From the NCBI RefSeq assembly GCF_001894985.1, contig NZ_BCXG01000002.1:62001-126000 (forward strand): 64,000 bases of DNA. The letters are read 5' to 3'. Below the pieces are notes generated by a model, which was not told the origin of the DNA, did no database searches, and worked only from the letters and a program-made list of their open reading frames with translations. Positions 55,476 to 63,780 of the stretch are shown piece by piece. A program made the translations under genes and the position numbers. Source of the stretch: Rhodococcus tukisamuensis NBRC 100609. Its GTDB lineage: Bacteria > Actinomycetota > Actinomycetes > Mycobacteriales > Mycobacteriaceae. The stretch's first letter is position 1, and each line of letters opens with the position of its first letter.

Positions 55476-56372
55476 ATGGTGCGAGAGCTTCGAGTGATCG
55501 GACTCGAGCCCGGGGGCACGCATGTCGTGTGCGCCGACACCGAGAGCGGCGAACGCTTCCGCCTCCCCGCCGACGACAAGCTGCGTGCGGCCGCGCGCGG
55601 CGACATCGCGCGGTTCGGACAGATAGAGATCGAGACCGAGAGCCAGCTGCGCCCCAAGGACATCCAGGCCCGGATCCGCGCTGGCGCGACCATCGAGCAG
55701 GTGGCCGCCGAGGCCGGCGTCTCCATGAAGAAGGTCGAGCGCTTCGCTCACCCCGTCCTCCTCGAACGTGCACTGGCCGCCCAGAAGGCACAGGGCGGTC
55801 ACCCCGTCCGCGAGAACGGCCCGGCCCTGCAGACGCTCGAGGAAATCGTCTCGCTGGCCTTCCGGGCCCGCGGCCACAACCTCGAGGACGCGGACTGGGA
55901 CGCCTGGCGAGGCGAGGACGGACACTGGGTCGCCCAGCTGCAGTGGCAGGCCGGACGCACCACCAATGCCGCGCACTGGCACTTCCAGTACGACGCGCAC
56001 GGCGGCACGGTCGTCGCCCTGGACGCGGCCGCGACCGACCTGCTCGACCCCGACTTCGGGCGGCCGCTGCGCGGACTGGCGCCGGTGACCGAGATCGCCC
56101 GCGACGACGAGTTCGACTCGTTCGACGCATTCGACGACCCGGACGACTTCGACGAGGCCGAAGCCGGCGCCGACCTCGGCCCCACGGCCGAACCGACCGA
56201 CGACCAGCCCCTCGGCGACGAACCGAGCTCACCCGCCGCCGAGACCTCGGCGCCGGAACCGCTGCCCAAGGTGGCGCCGCAGCACCAGAGCGGACGGGAC
56301 AAGAAGGGCCGACCGGCGCTGCCGTCCTGGGACGACGTACTGCTCGGAATCAGGAGCAGCGGCCGCGGCTGA
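55476..56372 (+). CDS. sepH: Septation protein SepH (DUF3071)
   Basis: The 298-residue protein has an N-terminal DUF3071 domain (VIGLEPGGTHVVCADTESGERFRLPADD) with a helix-turn-helix-like stretch (IEQVAAEAGVSMKKVERFAHPVLLER at about 72-98). Its C-terminal half is disordered, Asp/Glu-rich, and ends with a conserved PALPSWDDVLLGIRSS tail. SepH binds FtsZ and promotes its assembly in Streptomyces and mycobacteria. GAGGAG directly precedes the ATG at 55476. Position after serC matches Rv0883c. Confidence 0.93.
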   Translation: MVRELRVIGLEPGGTHVVCADTESGERFRLPADDKLRAAARGDIARFGQIEIETESQLRPKDIQARIRAGATIEQVAAEAGVSMKKVERFAHPVLLERALAAQKAQGGHPVRENGPALQTLEEIVSLAFRARGHNLEDADWDAWRGEDGHWVAQLQWQAGRTTNAAHWHFQYDAHGGTVVALDAAATDLLDPDFGRPLRGLAPVTEIARDDEFDSFDAFDDPDDFDEAEAGADLGPTAEPTDDQPLGDEPSSPAAETSAPEPLPKVAPQHQSGRDKKGRPALPSWDDVLLGIRSSGRG

Positions 56373-56397
56373 CAGGCCCGGGTCCACACCCCGCTTC

Positions 56398-56416
56398 TTA
56401 CGGTAACCTCCCGTAA
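56398..56416. promoter_or_regulatory. Inverted repeat before the alpha/beta hydrolase gene
   Basis: TTACGG and CCGTAA flank a 7-bp centre 53 bp before the hydrolase start. It could be an operator; no known family consensus is matched. Confidence 0.35.
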
Positions 56417-56468
56417 CAGTTACTTTCGTGGCTGTCGTCCGGAGCACCGAACTGCAGGGAGAACGAGC

Positions 56469-57533
56469 GTGCTGGATCTCGACTGGCGTCCGCGGCTGAA
56501 CACCGTCACCCGCAACGCCTGGGGGCTGACCTTCGGCGACGGCGTCCAGGCCGCCGAGCCCACGCCGTCGGAGCAGCTGCACGCCGGCCACCACCGCGAC
56601 CTGCACCGGTACGGCCCGTCGCCGGCCCCCGACACTCGGCCCGTACTGCTGGTGCCGCCGCTCGCCGTGCCCGCCAACTGCTACGACCTCCGCCCCGGAC
56701 AGTCGCTTGCCGCGCACCTGCTCGGCCGCGGACACACCCCGTACCTGGTGGACTACGGCGCCATGACGGCCGCCGACCGTGGCCTGGGCTTCGAGGCCTG
56801 GGTCGACGACATCGTCCCGGGCGCGATCCGCCGGGTGTCGGAGGAGCACGACGGCGCCGACGTCGACGTCGTCGGATGGAGCCTCGGCGGCACCCTCTCC
56901 CTGCTGACGGCGGCCGCCCACCCCGACCTTCCGATCCGGTCCGTGACCGCCGTCGGCACCCCCGTCGACTACACGTCGATCCCCGCCATCGCGCCGCTGC
57001 GCGCGGTCGGGCGGATCACCACCGAACGTCCGCTGACCGCTGCCACCTGGGCCCTCGGCGGACTGCCCGCCGCCGTGGTGCAGGCCAGCTACCGGGTGAC
57101 CGCCCCGCGCCGGGAACTGCTCAGGCCCTGGTTCATCGCGCGGAACCTGCACGACACCGAGGCCATGGCCCGGATGCAGACCGTCGACCGGTTCATGTCC
57201 GCCATGCCCGGCTACCCTGCCCGGTTCTTCCATCAGGTCTGTTCGCAGCTGATCCTCGGAAATGCCTTGGCCACAGGGGAATTGCGGATCGGTGGGCGCG
57301 CCGTCGGGCTGTCGGGGGTGTCCGTCCCGGTGCTCGCGGTCGGCAGCACCACCGACGTCATCGCACCGGCCGCCTCGGCACGGGCGATCACCACCGCGGC
57401 GACCGGCGCGCCGAGCGTCCGCTTCGAGACCACCACCGGAAGTCACCTCGGGCTGATCGCAGGACCCGACGCAGCCGCCACCACCTGGGCATACCTCGAC
57501 GATTTTCTCGCGGAACCGGCTCTCGTCGGCTGA
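56469..57533 (+). CDS. Alpha/beta hydrolase related to PHA synthases
   Basis: The 354-residue protein has an alpha/beta-hydrolase core with nucleophile Ser in GWSLGG (about residue 140), Asp in STTDVIAP (near 301) and His in TTGSHLGL (near 331). The N-terminal segment LLVPPLAVPANCYDLRPGQSLAAHLLGRGHTPYLVDYG follows the PhaC-like pattern, but PHA synthases have Cys in the box. Serine suggests esterase or depolymerase-like chemistry. The ATG at 56469 follows GGGAGAACGAGCG. A divergent palindrome lies just upstream. Actinobacterial orthologues are conserved near sepH but uncharacterised. Confidence 0.82.
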   Translation: MLDLDWRPRLNTVTRNAWGLTFGDGVQAAEPTPSEQLHAGHHRDLHRYGPSPAPDTRPVLLVPPLAVPANCYDLRPGQSLAAHLLGRGHTPYLVDYGAMTAADRGLGFEAWVDDIVPGAIRRVSEEHDGADVDVVGWSLGGTLSLLTAAAHPDLPIRSVTAVGTPVDYTSIPAIAPLRAVGRITTERPLTAATWALGGLPAAVVQASYRVTAPRRELLRPWFIARNLHDTEAMARMQTVDRFMSAMPGYPARFFHQVCSQLILGNALATGELRIGGRAVGLSGVSVPVLAVGSTTDVIAPAASARAITTAATGAPSVRFETTTGSHLGLIAGPDAAATTWAYLDDFLAEPALVG

Positions 57534-57631
57534 CCGGCCGGGAAGATGCTGCGCGCCCCGGTGCGCCACCGCGCTTATCCGCACCGAGGTCGTACCCTGC
57601 TAGGAAAGGGACTGAGAGGCAGGTACCTGAC

Positions 57632-58378
57632 GTGGGGGCGAAAGCATCAACCATCTGGTATGTCGACGCCCCAGACCCGGCAAACGTGCTACGCGAGAAC
57701 CCGGAGCCCGACGCGGAGGCGGCCCGCGCCCTGGTCGGCGAGCTGTTTCCCGAGATGAACGTCTTCCCGCTCGGATCCGGCACGCTGGCCGACTCGACCG
57801 GCGTGGCACCGGGCGAGGTGTACGTGGGCAGCTATCCCGGCCTGACCGTGGTGTGCGGCACCAACCTCAACCTCCGCAAACCTTCCACGATCGACGAATC
57901 CTGGACTCGGCCACTGGCTTCCGAGCAGACCTACCTGGTGTGCACCGACCCCGGCGCCGCGTGGGGCTCGTTCGCCTACTGGGAACGCGGGGAGCTGCGG
58001 CGCTCGTTCAGCGCCACCCCGGTCGAGATCCACGAGAACCTCGGCCTGCCGCTGCTCTGGGAGCGGCCGTTCTGGGCGGGCGAGCACCCGCTGCCGTTCC
58101 CACCGGGGGTGTTCCCCGACCCGCAGTCACTCCCGTTCCACCCCAGCGAGTTCGCAGAGGCGGCCAACGCGGAGTGGCTCGGCTACCGGTACACCCCGCC
58201 GGTCCGCGACGGCGAACTCGATCCGGCCACCGTCGGGCTGTGCGGGTTCGCCGTCTACCGGGACGGCGAGGAACCGCCCGTAGTGCTGGCCAGCACCCGC
58301 GCCGCCGGGCCCGGGCCACTGTCCCGAGGACTGCGGCGCTGGTTCGGCCGCCGCGACTCAGCGGGCGCCGAGCGCTAA
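57632..58378 (+). CDS. Conserved actinobacterial protein (DUF6928-like)
   Basis: The 248-residue protein has no signal peptide or membrane helix. The sequence MGAKASTIWYVDAPDPANVLRE and the aromatic-rich core (GYRYTPPVRDGELDP, SWTRPLASEQTYLVCTDPGAAWGSFAYWERGELRR) match an actinobacterial family I recall as DUF6928. No function is known. The GTG at 57632 follows GAGAGGCAGG. Its 3' end overlaps the convergent DUF2537 gene by 21 bp. Confidence 0.72.
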   Translation: MGAKASTIWYVDAPDPANVLRENPEPDAEAARALVGELFPEMNVFPLGSGTLADSTGVAPGEVYVGSYPGLTVVCGTNLNLRKPSTIDESWTRPLASEQTYLVCTDPGAAWGSFAYWERGELRRSFSATPVEIHENLGLPLLWERPFWAGEHPLPFPPGVFPDPQSLPFHPSEFAEAANAEWLGYRYTPPVRDGELDPATVGLCGFAVYRDGEEPPVVLASTRAAGPGPLSRGLRRWFGRRDSAGAER

Positions 58379-58633
58379 CGCCAACCAGCCGGCCGCCACG
58401 CCGGCCACCGTGCCGTACACCAGCCAACGCCACACCGGTGTGGCGCGCCACTGCCACAGAGTCGGCGCCACCCCCGCGGCGACCACCAGGTTGACCACCA
58501 CTGCCAGCAGCGGGTGCACCTCGATCATCGCCGCGCCGCACGCGATCACCGCGACCACGGCGACCAGGGCCGCGAAGCCCGCGACCACCAGGCCCGTCCC
58601 CCACGGCGTCCCGGATCCCACGGGGTCGGTCAC
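58358..58633 (-). CDS. DUF2537 small membrane protein (Rv0882-like)
   Basis: This 91-residue protein has three hydrophobic helices (about 13-33, 39-58, 67-87). In M. tuberculosis a DUF2537 gene (Rv0882) lies next to a TrmH-like gene (Rv0881), as here. The GTG at 58633 overlaps the methyltransferase stop as GTGA. Function unknown. Confidence 0.82.
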   Translation of the reverse strand: MTDPVGSGTPWGTGLVVAGFAALVAVVAVIACGAAMIEVHPLLAVVVNLVVAAGVAPTLWQWRATPVWRWLVYGTVAGVAAGWLALALGAR

Positions 58634-59445
58634 CCCTGGGTCCTCACCCGTTCGTAGAACGCCATCGCGGCCGCCGTCGCCACGTTCAGCGAATCGGTTC
58701 CGGGCGCCATCGGGATGCGGGCCCGGACGTCGGTGTTGCGCATCGCGTACTCGGACAGGCCCGGCCCCTCGGCGCCGAGCAGCAGCGCCACCCGCTCGCC
58801 GGTCATGGCCTCCGCCAGCGTCACGGCCGCCGGATTCGGGGTAAGTGAAATGATCTGAAAACCCTTGTCCCGCAGCCTCTGAAGGCCCCTCGGCCATTCC
58901 GGGACCCGGGCAAACGGCACCCGCAGCACGTGGCCCATCGACACCCGCACCGAGCGCCGGTACAGCGGGTCTGCGCAGCGATCCCCGAACAGCACCGCGT
59001 CCACGCCGAGGCCGGCGGCGTTGCGGAACATCGACCCGATGTTCTCGTGGTCGTTGACGCCCTCGAGAACCGCGACGGTGCGGGCACCGGCCAGCACCTC
59101 GTCGAGGTCGAGTTCGGGCGGACGATGCGCGGCGGCGAGCACGCCGCGGTTGAGGTGGAAGCCGACCACCTCCGCCATCACCTCTGCCGAGGTCCGGTAG
59201 AAGGGCACGTCCACACGCTCGAGGTCCGCGGACAGCTCGTCGAGTCGCCGGTCCACCCCCAGCAGACTGATCGGGGGGAAGCGCGACGAGAGCAACCGCT
59301 GCGCGACGAGGACCCCCTCGGCGATCACCAGGCCCTTGCCCTCCGGCAGGTCCGGACGCCGGTCCGAGGAGTTGAGGTCGCGGAAGTCGTCCAGCCTGGG
59401 ATCGGCCGGGTCGTCGATGTCGATAACGTGAACCACTCGGACCAT
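58630..59445 (-). CDS. TrmH/SpoU-family RNA 2'-O-methyltransferase (Rv0881-like)
   Basis: The 271-residue SPOUT enzyme has an N-terminal L30e-like substrate-binding domain and the three C-terminal SAM-knot motifs: NDHENIGSMFRNAAGLGVDAVLF, LLLGAEGPGLSEYAM and IPMAPGTDSLNVATAAAM. It methylates 2'-OH groups of rRNA or tRNA; the exact nucleotide cannot be assigned. The ATG at 59445 gives MVRVVHVIDIDDPADPRL. Overlap with the DUF2537 gene and closeness to a MarR gene match the Rv0880-Rv0882 group. Confidence 0.9.
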   Translation of the reverse strand: MVRVVHVIDIDDPADPRLDDFRDLNSSDRRPDLPEGKGLVIAEGVLVAQRLLSSRFPPISLLGVDRRLDELSADLERVDVPFYRTSAEVMAEVVGFHLNRGVLAAAHRPPELDLDEVLAGARTVAVLEGVNDHENIGSMFRNAAGLGVDAVLFGDRCADPLYRRSVRVSMGHVLRVPFARVPEWPRGLQRLRDKGFQIISLTPNPAAVTLAEAMTGERVALLLGAEGPGLSEYAMRNTDVRARIPMAPGTDSLNVATAAAMAFYERVRTQG

Positions 59446-59467
59446 CTTGCCGCACGCCGGCCGAGCG

Positions 59468-59893
59468 CTACTCCGTGGTGTTGACCATGCCGCCGATGAT
59501 GTCGACGGACCGCCGGAGCAGGTCCCGCTGTTCCGGGTCCAGCGCCGCCAGTCGATCCGTCATCCACTTCTCCCGGGCGCTGGTCTCGTCGGCGAGCAGC
59601 GCGCGGCCCGCGTCGGTGAGCGAGACGATGATCTGGCGGCCGTCGGTCGGGTGCGGCGCCCGCACGACCAGTCCGGCGTCGGCAAGCGAGGCGATCACCC
59701 GCGTCATCGACGGCGGCTGCACCCGTTCCCGCGCCGCCAGTCCACCGGGTGTCATCGGGCCGTGCTCGTACAGGCTCGACATCGCGGAGAGCTGAGTCAA
59801 CGAAACCTGGGAGTCAGAGCGCCGACCGCGCAGATGGCGGGCGAGTCGTACGACCGCCAGGGACAAGTCACCGGCGAGGGCCCGAGTATCCAT
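59468..59893 (-). CDS. MarR-family regulator (Rv0880-like)
   Basis: The 141-residue winged-helix regulator has the MarR layout: dimerisation helix (LAGDLSLAVVRLARHL), helix-turn-helix (MTPGGLAARERVQPPSMTRVIASLADAGLVVR) and the wing DGRQIIVSLTDAGR. The ATG at 59893 is preferred because GAAGG lies upstream and the length matches Rv0880 (about 143 residues). A GTG at 59917 in frame has no ribosome site. The ligand is unknown. It is the first gene of the MarR-TrmH-DUF2537 group on this strand. Confidence 0.88.
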   Translation of the reverse strand: MDTRALAGDLSLAVVRLARHLRGRRSDSQVSLTQLSAMSSLYEHGPMTPGGLAARERVQPPSMTRVIASLADAGLVVRAPHPTDGRQIIVSLTDAGRALLADETSAREKWMTDRLAALDPEQRDLLRRSVDIIGGMVNTTE

Positions 59894-59931
59894 GGTCACC
59901 TTCGGAGGATACGGCACCTTGTGACACAGGT

Positions 59932-61386
59932 TCAGGTAATTGCCTCAGTGATGGGGCCCACCGCAAAATAGGCCACGAACAGGGCCGCAACCATCCACAA
60001 CAACGGGTGAATCTGCTTGGCCCGACCGCTCGAAGCGCCGATCACGACCCACGCGATGAAGCCGACACCGATGCCGTTCGCGATCGAGTACGTGAAGGGC
60101 ATCACGACGATCGTGAGGAACGCCGGCAGGGCCACCTGGAACTTGCTGAAGTCGATGTCGCGGACCTGACCGATCATCATCGCGCCGACCACCACCAGCG
60201 CGGGCGCGGCGGCCTCGATCGGCACCACCTCGTACAGCGGGGTCAGGAACATCGCGGCGAGGAACAGCAGTCCGGTGACCACGTTGGCCAGGCCGGTGCG
60301 GGCGCCCTCGGCGATCCCCGACGCCGACTCCACGAACACCGTGTTGGACGACGCGGACGCGCCGCCGCCCACGATCGCGCCCGCGCCCTCCACGACGAAG
60401 GCCTTGCCGATACCCGGCAGGTTGCCGTGCTCGTCGGCGAGCCCGGCCTCCTTGCCGAGGCCGGTCATCGTGCCCATGGCGTCGAAGAAGTTGGCCAGCA
60501 CCAGGGTGAACACCAGGAGGCTGGCGGCCAGGACACCGATCCGGGTGAAGGCGCCGAACAGGTTGACGTCGCCGACCAGGCTGAGGTCCGGAAGCTGCGC
60601 GAGCACGTCGGGCATGGCGGGCACGCTGAGGTTCCATCCGCTGGGGTTCACGCCCTTGGAGGGGCCGACATGCCAGATCGCCTCGATGATCGCGGCCAGC
60701 ACCGTGGTGACCACGATGCCGATGAGCAGGCCGCCACGAACCTTGCGCGCCACCAGGATTCCCATCAGCAGCACACCGAAGGCGAAGATGACCGTCGGCC
60801 ACGAGGAGATGGAGCCGCCGATGCCCAGGCCCACCGGAACCGAGGTGCCCGCCTCGTCGGGGATCCGGCGCACGAAGCCGGCGTCGACGAAGCCGATGAA
60901 CGCGATGAACATGCCGATGCCCGCGACGATCGCGGACTTGAGCTCGTCGGGCACCGCGTTGAACACGGCGGTCCGGAAGCCCGAGATCGCCAGCACCACA
61001 ATGATGATGCCGTCGATCACCACCAGGCCCATGGCCTCCGGCCAGGTGACCTGGGGGGCGATCGTCACGGCCAGCAGGGCGTTGATGCCCAGGCCCGCCG
61101 CGATGCCGAACGGATAGTTCGCGATGATGCCGAACGCGATGCTCATCACGCCGGCCACCAGGGCGGTGACCGCCGCGACCTGCGAGATCGGCAGGATGTT
61201 CCCGAGCACGTCCGTCTTGGCTGCCGCGTCGTCGGCGGAGAAGCTGCCGAGGATCAGCGGATTGAGGACCACGATGTAGGCCATTGCCACGAAGGTGACG
61301 AGGCCGCCACGGACCTCGTTGCTGACCGTGGAACCGCGTTCCGTGATCTTGAAGTAGTTGTCGAGGAGCCTCGAGGTCCCAGCCAT
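59932..61386 (-). CDS. NCS2 purine permease (AzgA/PbuG-like)
   Basis: The 484-residue transporter has 13-14 membrane helices. The segments EVRGGLVTFVAMAYIVVLNPLIL and ANFFDAMGTMTGLGKEAG (substrate-motif helix), then VFVESASGIAEGARTGLANVVTG, are characteristic of the AzgA-like branch of the NCS2 family. Those members import hypoxanthine, guanine or adenine with protons. The ATG at 61386 gives MAGTSRLLDNYFKITERGSTV. It diverges from the DUF2530 gene with a 79-bp gap. The substrate among purines is inferred from the family. Confidence 0.9.
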   Translation of the reverse strand: MAGTSRLLDNYFKITERGSTVSNEVRGGLVTFVAMAYIVVLNPLILGSFSADDAAAKTDVLGNILPISQVAAVTALVAGVMSIAFGIIANYPFGIAAGLGINALLAVTIAPQVTWPEAMGLVVIDGIIIVVLAISGFRTAVFNAVPDELKSAIVAGIGMFIAFIGFVDAGFVRRIPDEAGTSVPVGLGIGGSISSWPTVIFAFGVLLMGILVARKVRGGLLIGIVVTTVLAAIIEAIWHVGPSKGVNPSGWNLSVPAMPDVLAQLPDLSLVGDVNLFGAFTRIGVLAASLLVFTLVLANFFDAMGTMTGLGKEAGLADEHGNLPGIGKAFVVEGAGAIVGGGASASSNTVFVESASGIAEGARTGLANVVTGLLFLAAMFLTPLYEVVPIEAAAPALVVVGAMMIGQVRDIDFSKFQVALPAFLTIVVMPFTYSIANGIGVGFIAWVVIGASSGRAKQIHPLLWMVAALFVAYFAVGPITEAIT

Positions 61387-61465
61387 GTCGTCCCTGTCTA
61401 AATCGCCGAAGATGCGCGTCGCACCTGGGAGGTTAAGGCACCACCAGGCAGGTAGCGTTATTTCG

Positions 61466-61714
61466 GTGACCGCCAAACGCAACGATCCGCTCGTCCCGAC
61501 CCGGCTCACCGACCCCCGGCCGGTGGTCGCGATCGGCGTCCTCGCGTGGTTCGTCGCAACTGCGACAGTGTTACTCGCCGGCGAACCGTGGCGCGAGGCC
61601 CTGCCGATCTGCTACGCGGGCCTCGCCGTCGGTGTGCTCGGTTTCACGTTGTTCCTGGCCCAGCGCGCGGCCGCGCGGCGCGGCAGCAAAGTCGCGCAGC
61701 GCGGCCTGGGCTAG
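61466..61714 (+). CDS. DUF2530 small membrane protein (Rv0879-like)
   Basis: This 82-residue protein has two helices (about 21-37 and 46-68), flanked by positively charged ends (VTAKRNDPLVP and AARRGSKVAQRG). DUF2530 is actinobacterial, with M. tuberculosis Rv0879c as the syntenic relative. The start codon GTG at 61466 lies about eight bases after TAGCGT, a possible -10, so the message may be leaderless. Function unknown. Confidence 0.82.
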   Translation: MTAKRNDPLVPTRLTDPRPVVAIGVLAWFVATATVLLAGEPWREALPICYAGLAVGVLGFTLFLAQRAAARRGSKVAQRGLG

Positions 61715-61742
61715 GTGTAGTTCCCGGTCCGGCCGGTCCCGA

Positions 61743-63734
61743 TCAGCGCACCGGGACCGGGTGCAGCACCTCGGTGTCGCCGTCCCGCCCGTCCGTGTCA
61801 CCGATGTAGACGTCGTCGGGATTCTCGTCGCCGTGGTTCTCGTCGGCAGGGGTGACCTCGGCCGCCCGCTGACGGCGGCGCCACCAGATGGTCACCGCGA
61901 CGGAGACGACCACGATTCCGGCCAGTACCGCGATCGCCAGCCAGAACCGCGGGCCGTCGTACCCGACCAGGACCATCCGCAGGGCGTTGCGTGCGTAGGT
62001 CAGCGGCATCAGGTCGTGCAGCAGGCGGATCGGGGCGGGCATCTGCTCGATCGGGTACACGCCGCCGAACGCGAAGATCTGGATCATCAGGGCGCCCAGC
62101 GCGATGAACGTGCCGTTGACCGCCCCGAACACCACGGTGAACACCCGGCCCAGCGCCACCCCGGCCGCACCGATCAGGATCATCACGGCGACCATCGCCA
62201 GCACGCTCGGCGGGTCCGCCTTCGCGACCGTCAACGTGACCACCGAGAGCACCAGGGCCGCGACGAGGGTGATCGCGGCGGGCGCGCGGTACCGGCGCAG
62301 TCCGCCCCGCACCACGCCCTCGTCCGGGTCCTCGTCGTCCCGTCGACCGCCTCGCGGCCGCAGCACGAACCACGTCAGGATCCCGCAGAGGAACAGCAGC
62401 ACCGACATCACCACGGGCACGGCGCCGGGACCGAAGCCCGCCGCCACGTTCAGGTTGCGCTCGCTGACCGCCACCGGCGACGAGAGCAGGCCGGCCGTGG
62501 ACTCCCGCTCCGCCTCCGTGAAGTGCGGGACCTGCTTGGCGCCGTCTGCCAGACCGGTCGCCAGTTCGTTGCTGCCGGCGTCGAGCTGGCCGACGCCGTC
62601 CTTGAGCTGACCGAGACCGGCGCTGAGCTCGGTACCGCCCGCGTCGAGCTGGCCGAGACCGGTGTTGAGTTCGTTGGCGCCGGCGTCGAGCTCGTGCGCG
62701 CCCGCCGCCAGTTCACCGAGGCCCGAGTTCAGTTCCGCCGCGCCGGAGGCCGCCGAGGCGATGCCGCCGCGGTACTCGGCGGTCGGGTCGGACAGCTCGT
62801 GGGCCAGCTGCCGGGCGCCGTCGCGCAGCTGCTGCAGCTGACCGGCGATGTCCTCCGCGCCGGTGGGCAGCCCCGCGGCGACCGCGGCCTCGAGCAGCGG
62901 CGTGACCACCGTGTCGATGACCTCGCTGATCTGCGTCGCCCCGGCGCCGAGCTGGTCGGTACCGTCCTGCAGCTGAGACAGGCCGGCGGCGAGTTCGCCG
63001 GACCCCGCCTTGGCCTCGTCTGCGCCGGCGGCCAACTGGCCGGTGCCGGAGGCCAGCTCGCCGCTGCCCGCGTAGGCCTCGTGCAGGCCCGCGGAGAGCT
63101 CGACGCTGCCGTCGGAGAGCTGGGTGACGCCGTCCAGGGCCTCGCCCGTGCCGTCCGAGAGCTGACGCGCACCGGCGGCCGCCTCGTCGAGACCCTTGCC
63201 CACGTCGCCGAGTCCGACGAGAACCTGGTCGACGGACTGCTCGCCGATACTCTCCGAGACCGCCGAGCGCACCTGCGCCATGACGCTCTCCCCGACCGGG
63301 CCGGCCACCAGGCTGTTGTGGTCGTTGTAGACCACGTCGAGCGTCGCCTTGCTGCCGTTACCGCTGGCCGCGCTGGCGATGTTCTTGCTGAAGTCCTCCG
63401 GGATCACCACGGAGAAGTAGTAGCGGCCGTCCTCGACACCCGCCTTGGCCTCGTCGAGGGTGACCTCCTGCCAGTTCACGTCGCCGCCGTCGAGCAGCGC
63501 CGTCGCCACCTCGGTGCCCGCGTCCAGGCGGGTGCCGTCCAGGTCCGCTCCCGCGTCGCTGTTCACGATGGCGACCGGCATCTGGGAAACGGTGTCGCCC
63601 GGATCCCACAGCGCCCACATGTAGAAGCCCATCAGCGCCAACGGCGCGATGACCAATACGGCCAGGGCCGTCCGGATCAGATGCGTCCGACGTGGCGACA
63701 CACCAGACTCGACGGCTGTGGATCCTGGCTCCAT
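61743..63734 (-). CDS. YhgE/Pip-domain membrane protein with a long X-G repeat region
   Basis: The 663-residue protein has an N-terminal membrane helix (about 23-45), a long extracytoplasmic region (about 50-420) and a C-terminal ABC-2-type membrane domain of five or six helices (about 425-640). Within the outer region lies a glycine-spaced repeat, for example LSDGTGEALDGVTQLSDG and LAAGADEAKAGSGELAAGL, that predicts a long coiled or helical stalk. YhgE/Pip proteins are linked to phage reception and to type VII or lipid export in Gram-positives. The ATG at 63734 fits. Its close neighbour upstream is a PAP2 phosphatase. Confidence 0.85.
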   Translation of the reverse strand: MEPGSTAVESGVSPRRTHLIRTALAVLVIAPLALMGFYMWALWDPGDTVSQMPVAIVNSDAGADLDGTRLDAGTEVATALLDGGDVNWQEVTLDEAKAGVEDGRYYFSVVIPEDFSKNIASAASGNGSKATLDVVYNDHNSLVAGPVGESVMAQVRSAVSESIGEQSVDQVLVGLGDVGKGLDEAAAGARQLSDGTGEALDGVTQLSDGSVELSAGLHEAYAGSGELASGTGQLAAGADEAKAGSGELAAGLSQLQDGTDQLGAGATQISEVIDTVVTPLLEAAVAAGLPTGAEDIAGQLQQLRDGARQLAHELSDPTAEYRGGIASAASGAAELNSGLGELAAGAHELDAGANELNTGLGQLDAGGTELSAGLGQLKDGVGQLDAGSNELATGLADGAKQVPHFTEAERESTAGLLSSPVAVSERNLNVAAGFGPGAVPVVMSVLLFLCGILTWFVLRPRGGRRDDEDPDEGVVRGGLRRYRAPAAITLVAALVLSVVTLTVAKADPPSVLAMVAVMILIGAAGVALGRVFTVVFGAVNGTFIALGALMIQIFAFGGVYPIEQMPAPIRLLHDLMPLTYARNALRMVLVGYDGPRFWLAIAVLAGIVVVSVAVTIWWRRRQRAAEVTPADENHGDENPDDVYIGDTDGRDGDTEVLHPVPVR

Positions 63735-63780
63735 GTGGGGGCCCTTTCCCTCAATCCTGCTGGACACGCGTCCAAGTTGG

